From Oikopleura dioica (lineage: Eukaryota > Chordata > Appendicularia > Copelata > Oikopleuridae), in assembly GCA_907165135.1 (NCBI GenBank), contig OU015567.1, positions 15,753,001 through 15,817,000 on the forward strand: a DNA stretch of 64,000 nt, given 5' to 3'. The notes under the pieces are model-generated. The model was not told the DNA's origin. It saw only the letters and a list, made by a program, of their open reading frames with translations, and ran no database searches. The translations under genes and the position numbers were made by a program. Shown piece by piece: positions 1 through 10,191 of the stretch. How positions within the stretch are numbered: position 1 is the stretch's first letter; each line of letters starts with the position of its first letter.

Positions 1-2808
1 GTAGCTTTGTCATCTTGTCGAAAACGCTGTCGTGGATGCGCAAAATTTGGAGGTCAGTTTCCTTCGGCTCATGCGCGAAGTTGATGAAAATCCCATCGTC
101 CTTGTCTTTGTCCTTCATTTTTTCGTTCAATTTCAGGACATAATCGCTCAGCTCAAGAGTCGGAATGCAAAGACCGTTCATCTCATCCGCGCGCATCGCG
201 ATCTTAGCCCGCCCGCCAACGGCATCGATGGTAGATTTGCCGTGGCGGGCTTGCTTGAAGACTTTAGTGACGGGCATTCCCCAACCATCGACATCGTTCA
301 AGTCCGAGAGAACTCTTTGAGATTTATAGTCCTGAATTTGTTTAGACTTGCGCAAAAATATATGCTCTTACCCCAGCCTGATCTGTGAGAAGAATCGAGC
401 GATGAAATTCATCGAAGATCTTGTTCTCTTTAGCAAACTGAATTGCCATTTGGAAGTGCTTCTTGACGATATGCGGGCCTTTCTTTGCACTTTTGAGTGA
501 GTCGTTCCTCCAGAGCATCAGAGTTGAGTTGAAACGGATCCGTTCAGACTCGTTATTGTCGGACAAACGATAGCCCCAGAGAATCAGCGTGTGAACAATC
601 AACTCATCCTTGTCTGCACCGGATCGCAAAGTATTCTAGATTCATTTTAAAACTGCGCAAAATTTTGCGCGCTTTGATTCTCGTCCTTGTTTTATTTTTG
701 CGCAAAATTTTGAACCGCGCATTATTAAAATGATCAGACTTACAGCTTGTGTTGAAGTTCCACCACTTTTGCCAGCAGAGAATTCGCCAGCGAAGTCTGC
801 CTCGGCGATAAGAACATCTCTTGGGTGAATTTCTCCCATGCGAAGTTTCGAGCAGAGATGTGCGGAGAGGATCGTTTCCGTTAAATGTGCAAGATCTGCG
901 CGCGAGAATTTCGCCAGTTCAATAATAAGGCCCTTTAAGTTTGTTAAACTTGTCAACAAGATTAAATTACCTTGGCTGAATACGTTTTTGTTTGTGCAAT
1001 ATCTTTAATAGCTCCTCCATGATGCCTTTTTCGTGCAAGTCTCTCCATAACTTTCGTTTTAAAGACCATCATGTTTTGAGGGCCGTTGTCCTCCATGATA
1101 TCCTTGATTTCCTCGTATTTTTTCAGCGTAGTTGAAAAATCCAGGTTCGAGTCTTCAGAGCAACTGCATTTAAATTCAGCACAGGAAGGGGCGAACACTC
1201 CAAGATCTTGGTAGAGTGGCTGCTTACATCCTTTCGAGGCCATAAGAAAGGTGAGTGTCTCTTCTAGAGTGAGTTTCCTGGTAGTAATTTCAACGTGAAA
1301 AAGGAGATCGGAGACTAAACAAGATTTATACTTCTGCGCAAAATTTTGCGCAAACTTAAAACTCAAACTAATGTAAAAACTTGCGCACTCACCTCTTCCG
1401 CAAATATTGCGCAAGTTATAGCAAGGAGGACAGATGCAGCTGAATTGATCTTTCACTCGTGGCTCCACAAACATCTTCGGAATTAGATTTTTAAAATGAA
1501 ATGCAGAAATCTCCTCTTTGTCTTCAAGAACTCTTCTCTTGTTCATCTCTTCCCAAAGCAGTGTGTATTTTGTGTGACAGAGGCGACGACAAACGCGAAT
1601 TTTTTCTTTTCCATCTTTCATGAACTCTTGTATACCGTAAAGGTTTCGATTTTCCGGACTCAGGAAGACTTTGAAGAAGTTTTCAGATGTATTTGCGCGC
1701 AGTCTGTGCGTAAATGCTTCGTAAACGTCTGTTTCTGGGCTTTCATCAGAGCTAAAGAAGAGGTATTTCAAAATGTAGTGAATGTCCTCGTCTTTAATTT
1801 TGCGCAGGCGACGACCTTCCGGCTCTTCGATGTTATCCAAGTCATAAAGCTGTTTTTCTTTTAGATCCAACGCTTCTGTAAAATGAGCTCGCGTCATAAG
1901 CTGAGGATGGTTTTTCTTTGCGTATTTTTTCGAGATTTTGTTGAAATATGAAATATATTTCCGAACGGTCTCATCTGCGCAACCTCGTAGAAACTCTTCT
2001 GGCAAGCAAGCTGCTAGAATCTGAATCTTCTCTTTCTTCTTGACGGAATGCCAGTGCTTCGCGATGTGCGCATTGAACGAATTTTCCGGAAGAAAGAGTT
2101 CACGAGCCTCATAGAACACGTTCATTTGATCACTTATTTCGCGCGATGCCTTCTCAACCACTTTTTTCTTTGCGCTTCCCAGATGGCTCATCGTTTCTCC
2201 GAATGATTCTCTTGTTGAATTAAGAATTTCTCTCTCTTCATCTTCATCTGTTGAGTTGTTCGCCGCCGTTTCGACATAGTCCTGACTTGAGCCCGAAGAA
2301 CTTTGAGAAGACGAACTAGTTGAGGAGTTCTGCGTTTCCACGGCGGGTTCAAGAGCTAGAAGAGCAGTTATATTTTTGCGCAAAAATATAGCGTACCGGC
2401 TAGGTTTTCTGTCAATGATTGCTGTGAATCAAGATTTTGCGCATTTCTATAAGCGTCAAAGATGTCTTTTACTTTTGCGCAAAAGAGGTAGTGAAGGAGG
2501 AGGTATCTGTCTTTCTTGAGGTTTTGTTTGCCACAAAAGGAACATGCGTGCCCTTCTTTGTAGTCCTGATGATTCTTCAGAAGTTCTTCATTGATCATCG
2601 ACAAGTCATCAAAGATTTTCTCCGTCATCTCGCATTGATTATAGTGCTCTACAACAGTCGATTTCGAACGACGATCGCTTACTTGTGTTGCCTTGAGAAG
2701 GGGATCGTCGCAAACATGGCATTTCCTTAGAGGTTCCTTTGATTTTTTTATGTCAGGATGACTTATGAATAATTTAAGACTTTCAAAATCATCAAAAGGA
2801 TAATTCAT
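1..2808 (-). CDS. DDE transposase-like protein, 5 introns, C-terminus outside window
   Basis: Six exons fit in one frame: 2808-2397, 2355-1393, 1314-971, 932-744, 635-372 and 331 to the left edge, giving at least 834 residues with matching phases at all five GT-AG junctions. The N-terminus has Cys/His pairs of zinc-finger type (CHVCDDP; CSFCGKQ...HYLFC), then a Ser-rich linker, then a CxxC patch (CICPPC). Exon 4 holds EADFAGE (Asp near residue 619), exon 5 ends LLTDQAG (Asp near 721) and exon 6 holds HGKSTIDAVGG. This order of an acidic strand, a second Asp and HGKxxxDxxGG resembles RNase-H-fold transposase-like proteins common in invertebrate genomes, which would cut and join transposon ends in the nucleus. 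The third acidic residue would lie outside the window. I cannot name the superfamily, and a domesticated host gene is possible. Start chosen at the first ATG, before the CHVCDDP finger. Confidence 0.6.
636..743 (-). repeat. Intron 4 of the transposase-like gene with two GCGCA palindromes
   Basis: A GTAAGT...TCTAG intron, phase 0, 108 nt. It contains TTTTGCGCAAAA and GCGCAAAATTTTGCGCA. The same core recurs in introns 1, 2 and 5 (at 2356-2396, 1315-1392 and 332-371, the last with a half-site) and is rare in the rest of the window. Confidence 0.6.
1315..1392 (-). repeat. Intron 2 of the transposase-like gene with GCGCA palindrome
   Basis: GTGAGT donor and TTTAG acceptor, 78 nt, phase 1 on both sides. 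The centre reads TTTGCGCAAAATTTTGCGCA. A nearer AG at 1334 would break the frame, so the 1315 acceptor is preferred. Confidence 0.55.
2356..2396 (-). repeat. Intron 1 of the transposase-like gene, mostly one perfect palindrome
   Basis: GTACGC donor, TTCTAG acceptor, 41 nt, phase 1. More than half the intron is a perfect 22-bp palindrome centred on TTGCGCAA and flanked by A/T arms, so the intron RNA can fold into one hairpin. Confidence 0.6.
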
Positions 2809-3650
2809 TCTAAATAAAATTCGTTAGAAAAATATTAATGCGCAATTTTTCTCTTCAATTCTCTCTGTTTAAGTTTGAGCAGTTTTTATATCAAAAGAGA
2901 AAAGAAAATAATCAAGTTGTTTACAGGGAGCGCGCGCAGATTTTGGGGTTGGTGTCCAATCAGAATGAAGCAAGATGACAAAAAAGGGAAAAGAAATAAA
3001 ATTGCGCGATTTCAGAGCTCTGAAATATTCTGCGCAGATTTAAAATTTTCCTCGATTCGGCTTTTGCGCGATATCAAATTTGAAATACTGCGCATTCCTA
3101 AAATCTTAAAAAAAGACGGTTGAAAATGCTCAAAAAAGAGATGAAACGAAAATTTCGTTATCATTATCGTTATCAACGCACAAATTTAACCTAGAAACGC
3201 GAGCTAATTTTAAAATATGAATTTTGAAAAAAAGGGTTGAAAAAGGGTTTAAAGGGTCAAAAAAGGGATGATACAAGTATATCGATATTTTAATCGTAAT
3301 CTACGCTCAAAGTTACCCTAGAACTGTAATATTCCTTCAAAAATATAGATATTGAAAAAAAGGATTGAAAAAAGGGTTGAAAAGGGTTGAAACCTAGACG
3401 CCGATGTAGAGCTCGAGAAGACGATCATTTTCATGTATCGCATGCCTGCTTACCTTAGAGTAGTCGGAAATGCCGATGTCCGGAAGAAAAGGTACTTTTG
3501 GAACTTCAATCACGTGCTATGACGTCATAAGTTCAAAAATTTCACCCTTTTTCGGTGGAATCTGGCATAACTTTTTACGCTCTTTCAAATGAGCTAATAA
3601 AAAAGGGGGGTAAGAATTTCACTCAGAAATCCTTATTGAAAATCGTCACT
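2809..3650. other. Upstream region of the transposase-like gene, no gene seen
   Basis: Holds scattered GCGCA/GCGCG sites (2840-3100) like those in the neighbouring introns, then A-rich tracts of the form AAAAAGGGTT (3225-3400). The GCGCA-rich part could be the right end of the transposon that carries the transposase gene, but I found no matching inverted repeat because the left end is outside the window. Confidence 0.4.
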
Positions 3651-3830
3651 CAGGTTAACCCTAACCCTACACAGGTTTTCGAGCGCAGGCCTAGGAAATC
3701 CTTTTGCTGATTCTCTAACCATGATTGGTCCAAAGACAAAATACTTGTTTCTTATTGGTTATTAAATTTTAAGGCGAAAAACCTGATTGAGGTTAACCCT
3801 AACCCTAATCAGGTTGCTGAGCGCAGGATT
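3651..3830. repeat. Pair of direct repeats with telomere-like core
   Basis: Two copies (about 3651-3690 and 3786-3829) of AGGTTAACCCTAACCCTA followed by CAGGTT and GAGCGCAGG, about 135 bp apart. The CCCTAACCCTA core matches the metazoan telomere repeat; the flanks show it is part of a dispersed element rather than a chromosome end. Confidence 0.6.
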
Positions 3831-4460
3831 TAGCTTTGATTCAGTTTGAAAAAATGAAACTAACAGGGCGTATCTTACAGCAACTGGAGGCGAAAGTAAG
3901 ATGAGCTCTAGAATGTGTGTTACGAATTCCAAATGTAAATGAAGCTACCAAGCACTTGGCTACCGGTCGTCGCAATCTTTCGCTTCCGCCTCGCCAGGAA
4001 ATTGCGCTATCAATTTTTTGGAGTCTTTTACTCGTCTATGACGAGTCCTATTACTGAAGCCGCCAATTTCTTTGCAATTACAGTAATATCCCAAAATGAA
4101 AACTTAACTAAAACTTTTTCGGAAGTCGCTCATACCCACTCAGGACCCTGACTCAGGTTTTCTACATAGATTTTGAGAATTTTTCTATTTTTAAAATTGC
4201 CATTTACGTTCTCCAACCACTTCGAAAAAACACTAAAAAAGAAACTAGCAACGTCAAAAATCCCCTCTAATCAAAATTTTCTCTCTAAACCAACGGCGCG
4301 GGCCACATCAGACGGCGGCGCCAGTTCAATTCAAAATATATTCTGGACGCCGCAAGTTCCAGATCAAAAACACCTGCAATGGGGAGTATGATTTTTATAC
4401 GCTTATAAGTTCATTACCGCATTTTTTAGGCAGCATTTTTCTTAAGAAAAAAAGCTGTCT
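3831..4460. other. Gene-free stretch with one solo MITE end
   Basis: CCCTGACTCAGGTTTTCTACA at about 4144-4164 is a lone right end of the hAT-like MITE family described at 7146. No supported gene. Confidence 0.45.
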
Positions 4461-4845
4461 TTGGCAACCTGTGAAGAAGACCTGAGTCAAGATTTTGGAA
4501 AAGCTCTGATAAAAGCCGCAAAGCGGCTTTTTTAAAATGAAGCCGCAAAGCGGCTTCGCCAAAGTTTAAGAGTAGTTTCAAAGGGGTGCTGTCAGGAACT
4601 GACAAAAAATTTCGACAAATTTTGCGTGGGCGGCTACTCGGCTGCTGATTGGCCGGTTCGCCGAAACCAGCCTCCTGATTGGATAAAATTTCCACGCGAA
4701 ATTTGTCGAAATTTATATGTCGGTTCCAGACACGTCCCCGTTTCAAATGCCATTTTGACGAAGCCGTTTTGCGGCTTTCTTTTCAAAAAAGCCGCTATGC
4801 GGCTTTTATCAGATCTTTTCCAGAACCCTGTCGTAGGTTTTCAAC
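4461..4845. mobile_element. Degenerate hAT-like MITE with a nested element
   Basis: Left end GGCAACCTGTGAAGAAGACC near 4465 and a decayed right end near 4825 (CCCTGTCGTAGGTTTTC). AAGCCGC/GCGGCTT hairpins fill the interior. A second element (4583-4739) sits inside. Confidence 0.5.
4583..4739. mobile_element. Short inverted-repeat element, GTCAGGAACTGACA type
   Basis: Left arm starts GGGGTGCTGTCAGGAACTG, right arm ends in its near reverse complement (CGGTTCCAGACACGTCCCC). Both arms continue into TTTCGACAAATTTTGCGTGG. Further copies are at 63512-63831, so this is a dispersed family. Confidence 0.65.
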
Positions 4846-5310
4846 CCCTTTTTACAGATAATCGAGGCCAGAAACTGGTTTTTTAGCCGCAAAAAGGGCT
4901 GTTAAAAAGTCTGAAAAAGGGAACCATTAAACACGATGTTTTTTGGTGGAAGCTTTCGATCAAATCTTGGATTTAATTCTTACCCGTGCTGTGTTCTGAG
5001 AACGTGTCAGACAACGGGTTTGGTCAGATAAAGTTCTAATTTTAGATAATAGAAGTGTCCACTTCTCCCCGCGCGTTAGTTAAGTTACCATAACTTTATG
5101 ACATCGACACTCGCGATTTTCTGATTGTTTTGTCATTTTGCGGGTTTTATTCGAAAGATAATTTCTCGATTTAGAGAACCTCGACTGAAGTGGTATTTTG
5201 ACTACTTGAATAAATCAGAAGTCAGCAAAATGGACTAAGAATTATTAAGGAAAATATAATGTCTAAGGGAAGAAAATGGAGGTTCTTGGAATTTTTGTTG
5301 TTATTTTAGC
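4846..5310. other. Gene-free stretch
   Basis: I see no supported gene, inverted repeat or tandem array here. Confidence 0.4.
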
Positions 5311-5668
5311 GACATTTGAAGACATTAACACACATCAATGGACATCGACGACAATTTTAGAATAAAATCAGACATCAAAGGACATCTAGAGACATTCAAT
5401 AGCATCTGAAGACATCTAGGGGCATCTTAATAGCCTGAGGACATTCAGCATGTACATCTTGGGACATTTTTTAAGACATTTAAAGACATGAAAGTACACC
5501 TAGCGAGATTTTGTGACATTTTTAGACGTCAGGGACATCAAGGGACATCTCAAGAAATCCTTCAATATCTAAAGATATTTTACGATATTTGAAGACATCT
5601 AGCTTCGTTTTGAAACATATGAGAACATTTAGCGACATCTCATAACATCTAGCGACATCTACCGATAC
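5311..5668. repeat. GACAT-rich degenerate tandem repeat
   Basis: More than 20 GACAT words, many as GACATCTAG or GACATTTA, spaced roughly 8-20 bp apart on the same strand. There is no ORF. It looks like an old, diverged short-unit satellite. Confidence 0.65.
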
Positions 5669-7137
5669 ATTTTGAGGATTTTTGTTCGCTAAGAGACTTC
5701 AAAAAGAGGCGGACAGCGGTTATAATCGCAGCGGATAACGAAAGCAAACAGTAATCAGTCGTCTTTAATGCCGGACAAAAGCGGACGCGGATTTGTTTTC
5801 GCTCGTGAACTCGCTTTCTAACTTTCATTTTTGCCACAACGAAATTTCGAGAATCAAAAATGTCAAGAAAAATGTCTCTGGAGCCTTTTAAAAGAAGAAA
5901 GGTATTTTCCGTTATTTTGAAAATAAAAAAGAAAAGTAACGGGCTTGTCTCTAAAAATAAAGATAGGTCAGCTAGACCGAAAATATTCGAAAACAATTTT
6001 CTGTTATTTTCAAACTCGTTGGCAGCAAAAAAAGAATGTTTTCATCCCTTTTTTTAAACTGGGTCAAATGAAGGTTCTAATGTAATTTTATTAATCAAAT
6101 TAGCGCTAGAAATGGAATCATTTTTTTGGATAATTTTCCTTGAATGATCGATAATAATCAATAATAAAGAATGAAGAAGAATGTCTTTGTAGAGGTGCAT
6201 TTCAAATGAATACTAATCGAGGGACCGCAAACACGCCGCAAAAGTGTCAATTCTAATGCCAAATGCATAAGAATCTTGAGCCCCATTGCGGTCACCCGAC
6301 AGCTCGCAGGATTTATACCAAAGTTGCTAATGAGCTTCTTTGAAGATCAAAAGAAGAACAAATCCAAGATGCTCAACTAATTGCTCATCGCAAAATTTAA
6401 GGAAGAAAACAGCACGAATATGGATTTTGTCTCCGCTTTTTTAGATATTGACACCCTTATTTTCTTCCCTGGTGGTTTTCTCTTTAAAATCCCAAGATAA
6501 CCCTTTTTAACCGTTTTCAGTGGAAAAAAGCTGACCATAATTTATTCCGCCAACATGAGAAAAAACACCATCTTTGCTTGTGGAAAAAACAAAATGTAAA
6601 TTTGTTGAACGAGTCCAATCTGAGGTCGCAAACATGTTTTTTTCTGGAGAAGATGGTGGTCTGGGAAGATTTATCTTTCCAGAGAAAATGTTTAGCTGGC
6701 TTGGGCTCGTCAAACTTGGAGCGTTGTTTAGAACTATCTCTGGCGCGGGTATTAGAGCTGCTTTGCCTTGCGTTCACAGTAACCCGTAAACATACCTTTT
6801 GATGTGTTCTCCCGCTGTCTTGCTCCGCTGGCACTTTTCAAAAGATTCAAACATCTTCTAAAATAGCCCCTTTCGCTACACAGAAAACTCAAAAAAATGT
6901 GGACTCTGATTCTTTGAGTATTCAATTAATCCTTATCTCCGGCAGCTGTAATTGGTAGCTTCCGGAACTACCGATAAGCGAAAATAAAAATTGTAGTCTA
7001 CAATTTTCATTTTCTACAGAGGGATCTTTCGATAACGAATTTCCCCATCAAGCGCTCTGATTGGTCGATTTAACCGACTTCTGAATTCAATATTTTGACC
7101 AATCAAAATCAAGAAAAATCGCTATTGAAAGGCCCCT
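5669..7137. other. Gene-free stretch
   Basis: Only short overlapping reading frames without recognisable domains. One solo GACACCCTTATTT motif lies near 6451 (see 8317) and TGATTGG/CCAATCA words near 7050-7105. Confidence 0.4.
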
Positions 7138-7145
7138 CTGTAGAG

Positions 7146-7427
7146 CTGGGCTCTAAAACCTGTGTAAAAACCTGAGTCAGGATTTTGAAAGAATAAAATG
7201 AAAAACCGCTTCGCCAAAATTATCAGAATTTTTTTAACTTTGAATTTCATAGATTTCTTTTAGAATCCTGACTCGGGTTTTTTAGGGAAATGGTCGGACT
7301 CATTACCAATTGGCGAAAAAGTAAAAATAAATTGATAATGGACTACCAAAAATTGGTAATGGGTTACCAAAAATTTTGGTAATGAGTCCGACCGTTCCCG
7401 GTTTTTTACACAGGTTTCCGAGCCCAG
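7146..7427. mobile_element. hAT-like MITE, reference copy with exact 8-bp TSD
   Basis: Begins CTGGGCTC and ends GAGCCCAG, flanked by CTGTAGAG on both sides (7138-7145 and 7428-7435). The family consensus seen across the window starts CTGGGCTCGGCAACCTGTGT, runs into AGAAAACCTGAGTCAGGGT, has variable AAAGCCGC...GCGGCTTT hairpins in the middle and ends in the mirror image. Eight-base duplications and C(A/T)GGG-type ends fit the hAT superfamily. No copy codes for a transposase, so all depend on one elsewhere. This copy carries an extra AT-rich insert with CCAATT/AATTGG arms. Confidence 0.85.
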
Positions 7428-7435
7428 CTGTAGAG

Positions 7436-8150
7436 TTGACATTAAAAATTTCATCAAGAAAGTCATCAATTACGCCAGGAATAAACCATTCCTGCCAAAA
7501 ATGATGATTTCTCAAGATCATCTTCGAGCTCAAATGCAAATCAATATTATAACTTATCGATTTACCGTTTTACAAAATTATTTCAAGAAAAAAAATTGCC
7601 GAAAAAGCGCCGTTCAAGAAAAAATTACATGATGCACTTTGCTTCGAATTCGATTTACGTGATCGGATTAGGCGAAGGATCTTTGATTTTAAACCTTTTC
7701 ACGGGTCAGCCAACGCCTCGGCTTTTTTTAAAGAGACGTTTCGAAATTTAATTTTCTTTGAACGGGCTGTTTGGGAAATATTGATCTGAGGCTGGGTTAA
7801 TTTAAGGCTTGGGGTCACTTTTTTCTCACGCTTTCGATTGAACGTGGTTTATTCCGTAAATGCTGTTCAGAAAATTTTCATAACAAAAGCAAGGAGAAAC
7901 ATGAAGAATAAGAGTTTCTCTTCAGAAGTTACTGGAGAGACACTCTTAGTTTATTCAGCTTAAAAATCGGGCTAATGTGGGACTGCGATTTTTTGTTTGC
8001 GACGAATTTTCATGGAAAATCCATGAGAAAAGTTAGCCAATCAGAGGGCTGTATTCGGCTTACCGGCCAATCAGTGGCCAGTATTTTTTTCCGGAAAATT
8101 TTGTCGCGAACGAAGAGTCGCAGTTTGACACTTTCCTTAAAAAACCTTGT
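7436..8150. other. Gene-free stretch
   Basis: No supported gene or repeat. Confidence 0.4.
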
Positions 8151-8309
8151 CTGGGCTCGGCAACCTGTGTAGAAAACCTGTGACAGGCTTTCAAAGAGCT
8201 TTAATGAAAAGCCGCGTAGCGGCTCGTTTATGAAAAAGCCGCTACGTGGCTTTTCATTTTAGCTCTTTCAGATCTCCTCTTATGTTTTCTCCACAGGTTG
8301 CCGAGTGCA
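8151..8309. mobile_element. hAT-like MITE copy
   Basis: CTGGGCTCGGCAACCTGTGT at the left end, GGTTGCCGAGTGCA at the right, with paired GCCGCGTAGCGGC-type stems inside. The target duplication is not clear. Confidence 0.7.
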
Positions 8310-8316
8310 TATCATA

Positions 8317-8405
8317 GTGACACCCTTATTTCTTTGCTCAAATAATGGCCATGCCCATATTTAGAGCCTTGGTTTTATTTTGAGCATCAAAATTAAGGGT
8401 GTCAC
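8317..8405. mobile_element. Short inverted-repeat element with GTGACACCCTTA ends
   Basis: GTGACACCCTTA and its mirror TAAGGGTGTCAC are 89 bp apart, with a second inner arm pair (TTTGCTCAAA / TTTTGAGCATCAAA). TA flanks both ends, as expected for a TA-targeting element of Tc1/mariner type, but two bases are weak evidence. Solo motifs occur near 6451, 11384, 13889, 16632, 24836, 46789 and 59361. Confidence 0.5.
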
Positions 8406-9753
8406 TACGGTATTTTTGGGAAAAATAATCTGAAGAAAACCAAATTTTGCGATGTCTAGTAGACATTTTCTATGACGTAATTTAGATAATTGTTTGAATC
8501 CTTTCCTTTGACGCAGAAAATGGCGTTGATGAGTCTTCTGTGTCTGCTTCTGTAACTGACTGCGGCGGCGATAAAGACTAGCAGTCCTATAAAGACGGGA
8601 ATGGCGGCTTTTCGCGGTTTTGAAACAAAGCAAAGCTTTCAATTTCAGCCGAAAAGCCACAAAGTTATGAAAATCTCAAGGCCAAGCTCTCAAGCGCTGT
8701 CGTAACTTGTTCACCGCTCAGCAGTAAACGAAAATGGCTTTTTGAAAAGAACTTTGGTTTTTCAATGAAAATATACTTTTGGTCGATGTTTCATCAAATT
8801 ATGCTGTGTAATCGAGATTAATTACCACATTTAGTGGTCTTCAAAAACTTCCTAAAAAAGCGGATTTTTACGGTAATTTGGATTCTTTGATTGGTCGAGC
8901 AAAACGATATGGTTTTCAACTTGACCAATCAGGGGCCTTGATGGATAATTTTGGTATTGAGAGAATATTCAAAAAAGGGTCTTTTAGATAGCCATTCCCT
9001 TAATCCTGCCCTTTGATTGGTCGAAAAAAGTAGGTTTTAATTAAGCCAATCAGAGGCTTGGATAAAAGTTGTCCATCATTGTTTTTGATTGGCCGAGATT
9101 ATTAATCTTTTAAAAAGCTATTTTTCAAGCTCGACCAATCAATTAAGAATCTTGAAAAAATTCTGTAGAAATATTCTGTCATTTCAATGAACATTTTTGA
9201 TATAAAAAGATAAGATCGAGAAATTCTTGGTCTTCAATTCTTCAATTCTTCCAAATCTGGGTTCCTGAAATTCCCAAGAGCTTCTTGAGAACCCTTGATA
9301 AAATTCCTTTCTATTTTTTAAATCGCTGGAATGTTAAGTATTACATTCATCAGATCAGCTTCTCTCGTGAATGATTATAAAGAGTTTCCTCTTCCGAAAG
9401 TTTTTTGTTTTGACAAATTGCATGAATTTTGCTTTTTATGACGAAACCACGTGATCAAAAAAATACTGAAGAATTTCGAACTTTTTTTTCGTTCCTAATT
9501 GAAGGCTGAATCACGTGGTAAAGAACAGCGGACGTATGATCCGACCGCGCTCTGGAATTTCTCGAAAATAGCCTAACGTTGGCCAACAGATCATGGTTTC
9601 TTTGTGACCATCAAGACATGCTGCAGGTATTTAGCTAAATATTCATCAGATATTCTAGTGGATAAACTGGGCGCAACTTAGAATTGCTCCGCGATTAGGA
9701 GCATTTTTAATTCGAACTCAAGAACTACAACTTTCTGTTTTTCTGCTTTTTTT
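8406..9753. other. Gene-free stretch rich in TGATTGG/CCAATCA pairs
   Basis: Inverted TGATTGG...CCAATCA words recur at about 8890-8935, 9012-9053 and 9085-9145, separated by 35-60 bp. They may be remnants of a short inverted-repeat element. A minus-strand frame near 8480-8660 encodes one hydrophobic segment but has no homologue here. Confidence 0.4.
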
Positions 9754-9928
9754 TGACTCGGAAAGCTGAGTAAAAAACCTAAGTCAGGGTTGTTACAGAG
9801 CTTATATAAAAGATACGTAGCGGCTTTTTTTTGTAATAAAGCCGCGGAAAAATCTATTCATTCTTATTTATAAATGATTTTCTCGAACCCTGACTCAGGT
9901 TTTCTACATTGTCAGGTTACTGAGTAAA
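9754..9928. mobile_element. hAT-like MITE copy, diverged
   Basis: Left end GACTCGGAAAGCTGAGTAAA with CCTAAGTCAGGGTTG, right end CCCTGACTCAGGTTTTCTACA then TTACTGAGTA. GCGGC stems are present inside. Confidence 0.6.
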
Positions 9929-9933
9929 TCAAC

Positions 9934-10070
9934 GTCATACCCTTATTTATCTCCGAGCTAGTTTGAAAAACCTGAGTCAGGGTCTAGCAAAAGATTCGCT
10001 TTATGATACATTTTTCTCTGGACCCTGACTCAGGTTTTTCAAACTGGCTCAAAGATAAATAAGGGTGTCA
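9934..10070. mobile_element. Composite: ACCCTTATTTATC ends around a MITE-type hairpin
   Basis: Outer arms GTCATACCCTTATTTATC and GATAAATAAGGGTGTCA enclose a nearly perfect inner hairpin (AGTTTGAAAAACCTGAGTCA and mirror). The two repeat families of this region are nested or fused here. Confidence 0.6.
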
Positions 10071-10080
10071 GGAAGCTAAA

Positions 10081-10191
10081 TTCGGCAACCTGTGTAGAAA
10101 ACCTGAGTCAGGGTCCTGCAAAGCCTTCGCTTTCCAATAAATTTTTTCTCAAAACCCTGACGCAGGTTTTTTACACAGGTTCGCGAACTGA
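10081..10191. mobile_element. hAT-like MITE copy, short
   Basis: CGGCAACCTGTGTAGAAAAC at the left and GTTTTTTACACAGGTTCGCG at the right, with little interior. Confidence 0.7.

Noticed and set aside
32-388. Plus-strand frame at the left edge
   Set aside because: Antisense to exons 5-6 of the well-supported minus-strand transposase-like gene.
1496-1864. Plus-strand frame inside the transposase-like gene
   Set aside because: Antisense shadow of exon 2; Phe-rich and without domain.
3651-3690. Telomere or chromosome end
   Set aside because: Only two CCCTAA units, duplicated with unique flanks 135 bp away; part of a dispersed repeat.
8361-8660. Minus-strand frame rich in Arg/Lys, and the neighbouring frame with one hydrophobic segment
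   Set aside because: It overlaps the 8317-8405 repeat and has no paralogue, so I cannot choose a frame.
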